Assembly: GCF_016907255.1 (NCBI RefSeq)
Contig: NZ_JAFBBQ010000001.1
Coordinates: forward strand, 2,604,001 to 2,668,000
DNA: 64,000 bases
Reading direction: 5' to 3'
Source: Microbacterium keratanolyticum
GTDB lineage: Bacteria; Actinomycetota; Actinomycetes; Actinomycetales; Microbacteriaceae
Part shown: piece after piece, positions 33,228 to 41,261 of the stretch
Layout of the letters: each line of letters opens with the position of its first letter
How positions within the stretch are numbered: position 1 is the first letter of the stretch
Notes under the pieces: model-generated
What the model was told of the DNA's origin: nothing
Databases searched by the model: none
Seen by the model: only the letters and a program-made list of their open reading frames with translations
Translations under genes and position numbers: made by a program

Positions 33228-34156
33228 ATCCCACATCTGCGCTCGCCGTGTCGACTTTGCTCGGGGGTCTTCTCGGCGCCGGCGCCTTTCTGCTGCTGTC
33301 CGCGCTTCCTCGGTGGCGCGCGCTGCCGCTCACGGTGCGCATTGCACCGCACCTGCGTGACGTCACCGGAGAGACCGACCAGCCGCGGCTCTGGAGCGCC
33401 CGCATGCCCACCACTGCGGGAGCACGCTGGGCGGATATCGCTCACCGCCTCCTGGACGTGATCGGCGCAGGTGGTGGCACGGTTCCGCTGCGGCTCTCTC
33501 AAGCGGGCGTCGACCGCACGCTGGCCTCCTTCCGTGGGCGGCAACTCGGCTGGGCCGTCGCGGGCGTCGCCGTCGGGGCGATCGGCACCATCGTGCTCGC
33601 CCTCGCCGGCCGGATGAGTCTGCCCGCCGTCCTGCTGCCCGTCGTCACCGGTGCTGTCGCGGGCGTCATCTACGACTATCTGCTCTCGATGCGCGCCAAA
33701 GCCCGCGTCGCTCGTCTCAGCGAGGAGCTGCCGACGGTCCTGGAGTTCTTCGCCCTCTGTCTGTCGGCGCGCGAGACGCCCCTCGACGCGCTGCGTCGGG
33801 TCGCCTCCACGGGATCAGGCGAACTGAGCCAGGAGCTGCGACTCGTGGTGCTCGCTGTGCACACGGGGTCGGGCCTGGGTGAGGCGTTCGGCGAGAGCGC
33901 GCAGCGTCTCCAGATTCCCGCCTACTCCCGCGTCGTCGATCAGCTGGTGGCAGCACTGGAGCGGGGTGCCCCGCTCGCTGCGGTGCTGCAGGCTCAGGCC
34001 TCCGACGCCCGAGAGGAATCGAAGCGTGGGCTCATCGAGAGCGCGGGTCGCAAAGAGATCCTCATGCTCCTCCCGCTCGTGTTCCTCATCCTCCCGCTCA
34101 GCGTCATCTTCGCCGTCTTCCCCGGAATGTTCATCCTGCGACTCGGACTGTCCTGA
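33224..34156 (+). CDS. tadC: TadC-type pilus assembly inner-membrane protein
   Basis: The 310-residue platform protein has hydrophobic segments near residues 8-27, about 108-150 and the C-terminus (MLLPLVFLILPLSVIFAVFP). Its type II secretion F domain includes SEELPTVLEFFALCLSARETPLDALRRV and GSGLGEAF. The ATG at 33224 overlaps the tadB stop; three extra codons upstream are in frame but lie inside tadB. It pairs with TadB. A ribosome site AAAGGA then starts the small pilin-like gene. Confidence 0.9.
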   Translation: MNPTSALAVSTLLGGLLGAGAFLLLSALPRWRALPLTVRIAPHLRDVTGETDQPRLWSARMPTTAGARWADIAHRLLDVIGAGGGTVPLRLSQAGVDRTLASFRGRQLGWAVAGVAVGAIGTIVLALAGRMSLPAVLLPVVTGAVAGVIYDYLLSMRAKARVARLSEELPTVLEFFALCLSARETPLDALRRVASTGSGELSQELRLVVLAVHTGSGLGEAFGESAQRLQIPAYSRVVDQLVAALERGAPLAAVLQAQASDAREESKRGLIESAGRKEILMLLPLVFLILPLSVIFAVFPGMFILRLGLS

Positions 34157-34177
34157 GCCGCACCAGAAAGGACTCTC

Positions 34178-34369
34178 ATGAATGCCCTGTCCGTGCGCGC
34201 GATGCGCCGCCTGAACGTCATCCTCGATGAAGACCGCGGTGATGTGCCCGGCTGGGTCCTGATCACCCTGATGACTGCGGGACTCGTGGTTCTCATCTGG
34301 GCGGTCGCCGGGCCGGCGCTGACCGCGATGTTCGAGGACGCGCTGAGTCGCGTGAGCGGCATGTCCTGA
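34178..34369 (+). CDS. Flp-type pilin candidate
   Basis: The 63-residue product fits a Tad-locus pilin by size and position. A short basic leader ends DEDRG, followed by DVPGWVLITLMTAGLVVLIWAVAG, a single hydrophobic helix. Flp pilins are cut by a prepilin peptidase after a Gly, usually just before a Thr/Ala/Ile-Glu-Tyr start. Here cleavage after RG would expose Asp, and the conserved Glu-Tyr pair is missing, so it is a divergent member. A ribosome site (AAAGGA) precedes ATG 34178. No prepilin peptidase gene is in the window. Confidence 0.75.
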   Translation: MNALSVRAMRRLNVILDEDRGDVPGWVLITLMTAGLVVLIWAVAGPALTAMFEDALSRVSGMS

Positions 34370-34380
34370 AGCGCGGACCG

Positions 34381-34809
34381 ATGACACAGGGTGACCGGAT
34401 ACGACGCGGTTGGCGGGCGCGGCGGATGCTGCGCGACGACGCGGGCTCGAGCCCGGTCGAGTTCGTTCTCGTCGGCACCCTGCTCACTGCTCTGACGCTC
34501 GCCGTGCTGCAGATCGCCGTGGCGGTGTATGTGCGCAACGTGCTGCACGACGCGGCGGTCGAGGGCGCGCACTACGCGGCGCTCGCGGACTCCACACCTG
34601 CCGAGGGCATCGCTCGGACGCAGGAGGCGATCACCCGAGCCGTGGGGGCGGCCTACGCCGAGGACGTGACCGCGTTGAGCTCACGGGCGCTCGGGACGCC
34701 CACGATCGAGATCCGCGTGCGCGCCATGCTTCCCGTGTTCGGGCTGCTGGGAGTTCCGCAGGGGTTGGAGGTGAACGGCCGTGCGCCGCTCGAATCCTTC
34801 GACGACTGA
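34381..34809 (+). CDS. TadE-like pseudopilin
   Basis: The 142-residue protein has the TadE arrangement: a basic leader, DDAGSSPVEFVLVGTLLTALTLAVLQIAVAVYVRN (prepilin-like cleavage region with conserved Glu, then one long hydrophobic helix), and an extracytoplasmic remainder. TadE/TadF are minor pseudopilins needed for Tad pilus assembly. The TGA stop overlaps the following TadE-like gene by 29 bases. Start ATG 34381 is 11 bases after the pilin stop, with a weak GCGGA ribosome site. Confidence 0.87.
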   Translation: MTQGDRIRRGWRARRMLRDDAGSSPVEFVLVGTLLTALTLAVLQIAVAVYVRNVLHDAAVEGAHYAALADSTPAEGIARTQEAITRAVGAAYAEDVTALSSRALGTPTIEIRVRAMLPVFGLLGVPQGLEVNGRAPLESFDD

Positions 34810-35257
34810 GCATCGCCACCTCTGGGGCGACGAGACCGGCTCTGCGGCGCTGGAGTTCATCACAGTCGGCGTGATCCTCCTCGTGCCCTTCATCTATCTC
34901 GTGATCGCCCTCGGAACCGTGCAGCACCAGATGCTCGGCGCCGAAGCGGCCGCCCGTCACACGGCGCGGGCGATCAGCGCCGCAGCCGGACCCGCAGACG
35001 CCGAAGTTCGGGCAGAGCAGGCCATGGCGGCGACGCTGGCCGAGTACGACATGGCCGCAGCTGACGTCTCGGTGGATCTGCGCTGCATCCCTGCTGGCGT
35101 CACATGTCCCTCCGCCGGGACGACGATCGCCATCCAGGTCAGCACGCGCGTGCAGCTGCCCTTCGTCCCGCCGATCTTCGGTCTCGACCGGGTCACGAGC
35201 ATCCCGATCGAAGCCTCCGCCGTGCAACGCGTCTCGCGAACCTGGAGAGACCGATGA
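34781..35257 (+). CDS. TadF-like pseudopilin
   Basis: The 158-residue protein repeats the architecture of its upstream neighbour: DETGSAALEFITVGVILLVPFIYLVIALGTVQ (Glu at +5 of the mature form) then an extracytoplasmic domain with one Cys pair (RCIPAGVTC). GTG 34781 overlaps the preceding gene by 29 bases. The stop overlaps the next gene as ATGA. It is one of two minor pseudopilins in the locus; assignment as TadF versus TadE is by order only. Confidence 0.83.
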   Translation: MRRSNPSTTEHRHLWGDETGSAALEFITVGVILLVPFIYLVIALGTVQHQMLGAEAAARHTARAISAAAGPADAEVRAEQAMAATLAEYDMAAADVSVDLRCIPAGVTCPSAGTTIAIQVSTRVQLPFVPPIFGLDRVTSIPIEASAVQRVSRTWRDR

Positions 35258-35679
35258 CACGAGCACTCACGCTGCTGCGTGAGGAGGAGGGCAGCACGCT
35301 GCCGCTCATCCTCGGGTATCTGCTCCTGGCGATCGCGGTCACCCTGGTGTGCGTCTGCGCCACGGATCTCTACATCGCGCAGAAGCGGCTGGACTCGCTG
35401 GCGGATTCGGCGGCCCTCGCCGGTGCCGACGGGTTTGTGCTCTCGGTCGGCGCCGACGGTGCGCGCGCGGAGCTGACCGACGGCGGGGTACGGGAGCAGG
35501 CCCTCGCGATCGTCGCGGTGATCGACAGCGACGCCGAGGTTCTCGCCGCGACGACGCCGGACGGCGTTTCCGCCCGGGTCAGTGTGCGGGCGGTGTGGAA
35601 CCCGCCCATGCTCAGCCCGTTCATTCCGGGTGGGGTCGAACTCATCTCCACCGCCACGAGTCGCACCGCGCTGCGCTGA
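35254..35679 (+). CDS. TadG/Rv3654c-like pilus-locus secreted protein
   Basis: The 141-residue product has the leader EEEGSTLPLILGYLLLAIAVTLVCVCATDLYIAQKRLDSLADSAALAGADG, in which a Glu/Gly stretch precedes one hydrophobic helix and an alanine-rich region similar to the N-terminus of TadG and of the mycobacterial Rv3654c-type proteins. It lacks the large VWA-type domain of proteobacterial TadG. ATG 35254 overlaps the previous stop. It ends the tad run; the HIT gene downstream has its own promoter. Confidence 0.8.
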   Translation: MTRALTLLREEEGSTLPLILGYLLLAIAVTLVCVCATDLYIAQKRLDSLADSAALAGADGFVLSVGADGARAELTDGGVREQALAIVAVIDSDAEVLAATTPDGVSARVSVRAVWNPPMLSPFIPGGVELISTATSRTALR

Positions 35680-35719
35680 GCGTGCACGTCATCTTCAGGA
35701 GCAACGGCGAGCACAGCTC

Positions 35720-35725
35720 TAGGCT
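35720..35725 (+). promoter_or_regulatory. -10 element TAGGCT upstream of the HIT-family gene
   Basis: TAGGCT ends seven bases before ATG 35733, and no ribosome site is present. Confidence 0.5.
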
Positions 35726-35732
35726 TCCGTCC

Positions 35733-36218
35733 ATGACGAACGACTGGCGGGACGACCGTATCGGCTCTGCACTGCGGGGCGAGAACCCCACCGTGCTCGG
35801 CGAGACGAAGGCGGGCTTCGCCGTCATCGGCGACACGCAGTTCCTGCCTGGATACAGCGTGCTGCTCTCGCGCACGCCCGGGCCGACGGCGCTCGCCGAG
35901 CTTCCGCGCCCCGAGCGCGTGCAGTTCCTCGCCGACACCGACCTCCTCGCGACCGCCGTCGAGCGAGCCTGCCGTCGTGTGGGCGAGGGATTTACGCGCA
36001 TCAACATCGATATCCTCGGCAACAAGGACGCCTTCGTTCACGCGCACGTCTGGCCGCGCTTTGACTGGGAAGACGAAGTGCGCCGCCGTTATCCGGTGTG
36101 GCTGTACGACGGCGCCAACTGGTCAGACCCCGCGCACGCCCTCGGCCCGCAGCATGACGAGCTGCGACAGGCGATCACGGACGAGCTCGCGGCAGCGCAG
36201 GCAGAGTTCGCCGACTAG
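35733..36218 (+). CDS. HIT-like hydrolase (diadenosine tetraphosphate hydrolase type)
   Basis: The 161-residue protein has a HIT-type fold with NIDILGNKDAFVHAHVWPRF, where HxHxW replaces the third His of the usual HxHxH triad. KAGFAVIGDTQFLPGYSVLL forms the strand before it. HIT proteins hydrolyse or transfer nucleotide-linked phosphates (Ap4A, AMP-amides). The incomplete triad makes the precise activity uncertain. The gene converges on the MFS gene with a four-base overlap of the two ends. Confidence 0.83.
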   Translation: MTNDWRDDRIGSALRGENPTVLGETKAGFAVIGDTQFLPGYSVLLSRTPGPTALAELPRPERVQFLADTDLLATAVERACRRVGEGFTRINIDILGNKDAFVHAHVWPRFDWEDEVRRRYPVWLYDGANWSDPAHALGPQHDELRQAITDELAAAQAEFAD

Positions 36219-37477
36219 TCGCGCCCCGGCGGGCGCGGCGCGAAGCGCGGGATCCACCGGAGGAATCCGGCCGCGCCCAGTAGTCCGATCACGCCCATGG
36301 CACCGGTCGCGACCATGATCGACGAGGCGGCGGCGATGGCCGAAAACAGCAGGGGTGCGGTCGCCCCGCCGACATCCGTCAGCGTCCGCCACGACCCGAG
36401 GAAAGCGGCAGGGGCATCCTGAGGTGCGACGTCCGCTCCCAGAGTCAGCAGGATGCCGCTGGAGAGCCCGTTGCCGACTCCGAGCACTGCCGCGAAGAGC
36501 CCGAACCACAGCACAGCCATGTCGCCGTCGTGCGTGAACGACAGCGCGATGAATCCACTCCCCATCAGGATCGTCGCCGGCAGCGCGGCCCAGAGCCTGC
36601 CGAAGCGATCCATGACCTGCCCGCTCGCGTAGAAGAGGGCGAAGTCGATCGCGCCGGTCACACCCATGACGAGCGCGATCGTCGAAGCATCCAGTCCGAT
36701 CGAGACGCCCCAGATCGGCAGCGCCACCTGCCGCGCCGAACGAACGGCCGACAGTGCCGCAGCGGCGAGCCCGAGTCGGGACAGCACCCCGCGGCTCTGC
36801 CACATCGTGCTGAAGACGCCGCGTCGGGCCTGCGACGGGATGGAACCCGTGACCGCCTCACCCGAGTCCTCCACGAGTTCGGGCCCGTTCGCGAGTGCCG
36901 CTTGCTCTTCCGGATCCGGCCCGAACAGCACGAGCAGGATCAGCACGACCAGGCACGCACCGAAGAACCAAAGGGTCGAGAACTCCGTCTGGAACGCCGA
37001 CAGCAGCACGGCCGACACGAACGGTCCGACGAACATGCCGAGGCGGAACGATCCGCCGAGCAGCGACAGTGCTCGAGCGCGGAACTCCAACGGAACACGC
37101 GTCGTCATGAACGCGTGGCGCGCGAGTCCGAACGCCGACGCCGAGACGCCGATCACGAAGACCGCGAGTGTGAAGAGCGGGAGTGACGGAGCCAGCGCGC
37201 AGGCCACGGCGCCCAGGAGCGCGATGATGCCGGCAATGACCATCGTGTAGCGCTCACCGAGACGGGCCACCGCCCAGCCCGCCGGCAAATTGCCGCAGAG
37301 CTGGCCGACGACGAGAGCGGATGCCACGAGTGCCGCCGTGGCCAGATCCGCGCCCATGTTCGCGGCGATGACCGGGATGAGCGGCAGCACGGCGCCCTCG
37401 CCGAGCGAGAACAGCACGGTCGGGAGATAGACCATGGGCCCGTACTGCCAGAGAACCGTCGACGCTCGCGTACGCAT
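36215..37477 (-). CDS. MFS transporter (drug-efflux-like)
   Basis: The 420-residue protein has 12 membrane segments in two six-helix halves joined by a charged central loop (FGPDPEEQAALANGPELVEDSGEAV). Motif A-like WAVARLGERYTMVIAGI and YASGQVMDRFGRLWAALP follow helices 2 and 8. It resembles multidrug-efflux-type MFS proteins; the substrate is unknown. ATG 37477 follows a minus-strand TACCGT by six bases. It is divergent from prfB across 62 bases, in which two -10 elements face opposite ways. Confidence 0.92.
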   Translation of the reverse strand: MRTRASTVLWQYGPMVYLPTVLFSLGEGAVLPLIPVIAANMGADLATAALVASALVVGQLCGNLPAGWAVARLGERYTMVIAGIIALLGAVACALAPSLPLFTLAVFVIGVSASAFGLARHAFMTTRVPLEFRARALSLLGGSFRLGMFVGPFVSAVLLSAFQTEFSTLWFFGACLVVLILLVLFGPDPEEQAALANGPELVEDSGEAVTGSIPSQARRGVFSTMWQSRGVLSRLGLAAAALSAVRSARQVALPIWGVSIGLDASTIALVMGVTGAIDFALFYASGQVMDRFGRLWAALPATILMGSGFIALSFTHDGDMAVLWFGLFAAVLGVGNGLSSGILLTLGADVAPQDAPAAFLGSWRTLTDVGGATAPLLFSAIAAASSIMVATGAMGVIGLLGAAGFLRWIPRFAPRPPGRD

Positions 37478-37483
37478 TGCCCC

Positions 37484-37489
37484 ACGGTA
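37484..37489 (-). promoter_or_regulatory. -10-like TACCGT of the MFS gene
   Basis: On the minus strand TACCGT ends six bases before ATG 37477. Confidence 0.45.
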
Positions 37490-37524
37490 TCGCGCGGGAT
37501 GGTGAGTCCACGGCTCGGGCGCGA

Positions 37525-37530
37525 TAGTCT
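37525..37530 (+). promoter_or_regulatory. -10 element TAGTCT of the prfB promoter
   Basis: TAGTCT ends nine bases before ATG 37540, so any 5' UTR is at most a few bases. Confidence 0.5.
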
Positions 37531-37539
37531 GGGCAGGTC

Positions 37540-38649
37540 ATGCTCGAACTTGATCTCTCCGCCCAGATCGCGGACCTCCGTCAGACCTACAGCGATATCG
37601 CCGAGGTCGTCGACGTCGAGAAGCTCCGTGCCGATATCGCCCGTCTCAGTGAAGAGGCCGGTGCCCCCGACCTCTGGGACGACCCCGAAAGCGCGCAGAA
37701 GGTCACCAGCGCCCTCAGCCATCGGCAGGCCGAGCTGAAGCGCGTCCTCGAGGTCGGCCAGCGTCTCGATGACCTCGAGGTGCTCATCGAGCTCGCGAAC
37801 GAGATGGAAGACGAAGACTCCGCGGCCGAGGCGCGCGCCGAGCTCGACGCGCTGACGTCCGTCATCAACCAGCTCGAGGTGCAGACGCTGCTCGACGGCG
37901 AGTACGACGAGCGCTCCGCCATCATCACGATCCGCTCGGGTGCCGGTGGCGACGACGCGACCGACTTCGCCGAGATGCTCATGCGCATGTACCTGCGGTG
38001 GGCCGAGCAGCACGGCTACTCCGTCAAGGTCATGGACACGTCCTACGCCGAGGGCGCGGGAATCAAGTCCGCCACTTTCGAGGTCGACGCGCCCTACGCG
38101 TTCGGTACGCTCTCGGTCGAGGCCGGCACACACCGTCTCGCGCGCATCAGCCCCTTCGGATCAGCCGACAAGCGCCAGACGTCGTTCGCGGCTGTCGAGG
38201 TGATTCCTCTCATGGAAGAGGCGACCGAGGTCGAGATCCCCGAGAACGACATCCGCGTCGATGTCTTCCGCTCTTCCGGCCCCGGCGGGCAGTCGGTCAA
38301 CACGACCGACTCGGCCGTGCGCCTCACGCACCTTCCGACGGGCATCGTCGTGTCGATGCAGAACGAGAAGTCGCAGATCCAGAACCGCGCGGCCGCGATG
38401 CGCGTGCTGCAGACGCGCCTTCTGCTCCTGCAGAAGGAAGAAGAGGCCGCGAAGAAGAAGCAGCTCGCCGGCAACATCACCGCGAGCTGGGGCGATCAGA
38501 TGCGCTCCTACTTCCTCTACGGCCAGCAGCTGGTGAAAGACCTGCGCACCGGGTTCGAATCGGGCAACCCCGCCAACGTCTTCGACGGCGACCTCGACGG
38601 ATTCATCTCCGCGGGCATCCGCTGGCGCAAGCGCAAAGACGAGGACTGA
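37540..38649 (+). CDS. prfB: Peptide chain release factor 2
   Basis: The 369-residue factor terminates translation at UGA/UAA. The stop-codon-reading SPF tripeptide is in [17 protein letters not shown] and the peptidyl-hydrolysis GGQ is in [17 protein letters not shown] (codons 38285-38293). The frame runs uninterrupted from the ATG; the programmed +1 frameshift used by many bacteria to autoregulate RF2 is not present here. It precedes ftsE by 77 bases, an arrangement seen in other actinobacteria (prfB-ftsE-ftsX-smpB). Confidence 0.98.
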   Translation: MLELDLSAQIADLRQTYSDIAEVVDVEKLRADIARLSEEAGAPDLWDDPESAQKVTSALSHRQAELKRVLEVGQRLDDLEVLIELANEMEDEDSAAEARAELDALTSVINQLEVQTLLDGEYDERSAIITIRSGAGGDDATDFAEMLMRMYLRWAEQHGYSVKVMDTSYAEGAGIKSATFEVDAPYAFGTLSVEAGTHRLARISPFGSADKRQTSFAAVEVIPLMEEATEVEIPENDIRVDVFRSSGPGGQSVNTTDSAVRLTHLPTGIVVSMQNEKSQIQNRAAAMRVLQTRLLLLQKEEEAAKKKQLAGNITASWGDQMRSYFLYGQQLVKDLRTGFESGNPANVFDGDLDGFISAGIRWRKRKDED

Positions 38650-38711
38650 TTCACACGGCAGCGGATGCTGCCCAGGGGAGTGTCGCTCGCCGCAGGCGGG
38701 TGCCTGCCGCT

Positions 38712-38717
38712 TAGGCT
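38712..38717 (+). promoter_or_regulatory. -10 element TAGGCT of the ftsE promoter
   Basis: TAGGCT ends nine bases before ATG 38727. No ribosome site lies between them. Confidence 0.5.
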
Positions 38718-38726
38718 CAAGACGCC

Positions 38727-39776
38727 ATGATTCGGTTCGAAAACGTCACCAAGCGCTATCGCGGCACGAAGCGTCCCGCCCTCTCGGGCGTCGATTTCGA
38801 GGTGCAGCGAGGAGACTTCGTCTTCCTCGTCGGCACGTCGGGGTCGGGGAAGTCCTCGTGTCTGCGTCTGATCCTCCGTGAAGAGATCCCGACGAGCGGC
38901 CGTGTGGCCGTGCTCGGACGCGACCTTCGCACGCTCGCGAACCGCAAGGTGCCGTACTTCCGGCGCAACATCGGCTCGGTATTCCAGGACTTCCGTCTGC
39001 TGCCGTCGAAGACGGTCTTCCAGAACGTGGCGTTCTCGCTGCAGGTCATCGGCGCCTCGCGCGGATTCATCCAGCAGGCGGTGCCGGAGGCCCTCGCGCT
39101 CGTCGGCCTGGAGGGCAAGGAGAAGCGTCTTCCGCACGAGCTCTCCGGCGGCGAGCAGCAGCGCGTCGCGATCGCACGAGCGATCGTGAACCGCCCGCAG
39201 GTTCTCCTCGCCGACGAGCCCACAGGAAACCTGGACCCGGCGACCTCGACAGACATCATGCAGCTGCTGGCGCGTATCAACGCCGGTGGTACGACCGTGC
39301 TCATGGCCACGCACGAGGCGGCGTTCGTCGACCAGATGCAGCGTCGCGTGATCGAGCTGCGCAACGGTGAGATGGTGCGTGACGAGGTCGGCGGCGGGTA
39401 CGGCGACACCTCGCACGTCCCGATCCTCACGCCGGAGGCGATTCGCGGTGCGGCCGCCTCTGCCGCCCTCACCGCTGTTCTCGAGGTCCAGCGCGAGACC
39501 GCCGCGGCGATCTCGGGCGACAGCCTCGCCGCAGCCGCCGTGATCGCAGCCGCGATCGAGACATCGGATGCTCCAGCCCCCGCACCCGTGGCGCCTGCCG
39601 CCGACGACAGTGCGCCGGCGGAGGCATCCGATTCGGCGGAGCCGGCCGCAGATCACACCGCGACGGGCGCACAGCAGCCCATCGTGCTGCCCGAGGTGGA
39701 CATCGCCGAGATCGGCGTCGCAGGCCGACTCGGCCTCGAATCCAACGACGACGAGGAAGTAGGACCCACCTCATGA
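38727..39776 (+). CDS. ftsE: Cell-division ATP-binding protein FtsE with C-terminal extension
   Basis: The 349-residue protein is the ATPase of FtsEX, which relays ATP binding across the membrane to cell-wall hydrolases at the division site. Walker [10 protein letters not shown], signature LSGGEQQR and Walker [13 protein letters not shown] are intact within the first 225 residues. The remaining 120 or so residues are an Ala/Pro/Asp/Glu-rich tail ([20 protein letters not shown] and similar), ending [21 protein letters not shown]. FtsE is usually about 225-230 residues, so the tail is an addition. The stop overlaps ftsX as ATGA. Confidence 0.96.
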   Translation: MIRFENVTKRYRGTKRPALSGVDFEVQRGDFVFLVGTSGSGKSSCLRLILREEIPTSGRVAVLGRDLRTLANRKVPYFRRNIGSVFQDFRLLPSKTVFQNVAFSLQVIGASRGFIQQAVPEALALVGLEGKEKRLPHELSGGEQQRVAIARAIVNRPQVLLADEPTGNLDPATSTDIMQLLARINAGGTTVLMATHEAAFVDQMQRRVIELRNGEMVRDEVGGGYGDTSHVPILTPEAIRGAAASAALTAVLEVQRETAAAISGDSLAAAAVIAAAIETSDAPAPAPVAPAADDSAPAEASDSAEPAADHTATGAQQPIVLPEVDIAEIGVAGRLGLESNDDEEVGPTS

Positions 39777-40687
39777 GGCTCGGTCTCATCCTCTCCGAGG
39801 CGCTGACCGGTCTTCGCCGCAACGCCTCCATGGTCATCTCTGTCGTTCTGGTGACCTTCATCTCGCTGACCTTCGTCGGTGCCGCGATCCTCATGCAGTC
39901 GCAGATCGGGGCGATGCGCGAGTACTGGGAAGGCCGCGCGCAGATCGCGGTCTACATGTGCTCCGAGGTCTCGCAGACCGAGACCTGCGTCGACGGCGTC
40001 GCGAACGAGGAGCAGCTGGCCTTCGTCGAGTCGGAGCTCGCCAGCGACACGCTCGCGCCGCTCATCGCGGATGTGCGCTTCGAGGACCGCGACGAGGCGT
40101 ACCAGAAGACCGTCGACCTCGTCGGCGACGACTATGCGAGCGTCATCACCCCCGAGCAGATGAATGAGGTTTTCTGGGTCAATCTCAAGGATCAGACCCA
40201 GTCGACGGTCATCGTGGAGGCGTTCCAGGGGGTGAAGGGCGTTGAAGAGGTCAAAGACCAGCTCGAGTACCTCGATCCGCTCTTCTCGGCACTGACGATC
40301 GCGACCTACATCGCCGTCGGAATCGCCGGTCTCATGCTGATCGCCGCCGTTCTGCTGATCGCCACCACGATCCGGCTCTCGGCCTACGCACGACGCAAGG
40401 AGATCGGCATCATGCGACTCGTCGGCGCGTCGAACCGCTTCATCCAGACGCCGTTCGTGCTGGAAGGCGTGTTCGCGGCGGTCATCGGATCGCTGCTCGC
40501 GAGCACCGCCGTGCTGCTGGGAGTGCACTTCGGCGTGCAGGAGTACCTGCGCGGTCGGGTCACCTTCATCACGACCTGGGTCACGATGCAGGATGCGCTG
40601 CTTGTCGTGCCGATCATCGTGGGTATCGGAGTCGTGCTGGCTGCGTTGTCCGCCGGTTTCGCGATCCGCCGCTGGTTGCGCGCGTAG
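39773..40687 (+). CDS. ftsX: Cell-division permease-like protein FtsX
   Basis: The 304-residue protein has the FtsX layout: TM1 near residues 20-44, an extracytoplasmic domain with a Cys pair ([10 protein letters not shown]), and three C-terminal TM segments around [29 protein letters not shown]. Together with FtsE it transmits ATP-driven movement to peptidoglycan hydrolases. ATG 39773 overlaps the ftsE stop. smpB follows after 87 bases with its own promoter. Confidence 0.97.
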   Translation: MRLGLILSEALTGLRRNASMVISVVLVTFISLTFVGAAILMQSQIGAMREYWEGRAQIAVYMCSEVSQTETCVDGVANEEQLAFVESELASDTLAPLIADVRFEDRDEAYQKTVDLVGDDYASVITPEQMNEVFWVNLKDQTQSTVIVEAFQGVKGVEEVKDQLEYLDPLFSALTIATYIAVGIAGLMLIAAVLLIATTIRLSAYARRKEIGIMRLVGASNRFIQTPFVLEGVFAAVIGSLLASTAVLLGVHFGVQEYLRGRVTFITTWVTMQDALLVVPIIVGIGVVLAALSAGFAIRRWLRA

Positions 40688-40701
40688 CATCCGCACCGCG
40701 G

Positions 40702-40732
40702 TTGCCGGCGGCACCCGCGGTGTTGTTAGACT
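40702..40732 (+). promoter_or_regulatory. Promoter of smpB (TTGCCG, 19 bp, TAGACT)
   Basis: TTGCCG (40702-40707) and TAGACT (40727-40732) are separated by 19 bases. Transcription would start near 40739, giving a leader of about 36 bases that holds the GAGGAG ribosome site. Confidence 0.5.
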
Positions 40733-40774
40733 GACAGGCTGCCGTGCGCCCGCATGGCTGCAGAGGAGAGCACT

Positions 40775-41251
40775 ATGCCCAGGGAACGCGGGGAGAAGGT
40801 CATCGCGACCAATCGTCGCGCACGTCACGACTACAACATCGAGAAGTCGTACGAAGCGGGGCTCGTGCTGACCGGCACCGAGGTGAAGTCGCTGCGCCAG
40901 GGGCGCGCGAACCTCAGTGACGGCTATGCGTTCATCAAGGGCAACGAGGCCTTCCTCGACGCCGTGCACATCCCGGAATACTCCCAGGGGCACTGGACGA
41001 ACCACTCGGCCAAGCGCATCCGCAAGCTCCTGTTGCACCGGGAAGAGATTGCGAAGCTGTCGCACGCGGTCTCCGCCGGCGGGTACACGCTCGTGCCGCT
41101 GCGGCTGTACTTCTCCGATGGGCGCGCCAAGGTCGAGATCGCACTTGCCAAGGGCAAGAAGGAGTACGACAAGCGTCAGACGCTGCGCGAGCGGCAGGAC
41201 AACCGGGAAGCAGAGCGCGCCATGCGTCTGCGCAACCGGATGGGCGAGTAG
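40775..41251 (+). CDS. smpB: tmRNA-binding protein SmpB
   Basis: The 158-residue protein binds tmRNA to rescue stalled ribosomes. Diagnostic blocks are [45 protein letters not shown], and [24 protein letters not shown] sequence near the C-terminus (here [19 protein letters not shown]). ATG 40775 is fixed by GAGGAG (40763-40768) six bases before it; an in-frame ATG 21 bases upstream is less well placed. The gene ends 10 bases before the convergent peptidase. ssrA (tmRNA) itself was not found next to it. Confidence 0.97.
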   Translation: MPRERGEKVIATNRRARHDYNIEKSYEAGLVLTGTEVKSLRQGRANLSDGYAFIKGNEAFLDAVHIPEYSQGHWTNHSAKRIRKLLLHREEIAKLSHAVSAGGYTLVPLRLYFSDGRAKVEIALAKGKKEYDKRQTLRERQDNREAERAMRLRNRMGE

Positions 41252-41261
41252 CCCGCGCCCG

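Noticed and set aside
37540..37640. Programmed +1 frameshift in prfB
   Set aside because: The frame from the ATG is uninterrupted and no early in-frame TGA with slippery context is present.
40688..41261. tmRNA (ssrA) next to smpB
   Set aside because: No tRNA-like ends or tag-coding segment are visible; the peptidase gene follows directly.
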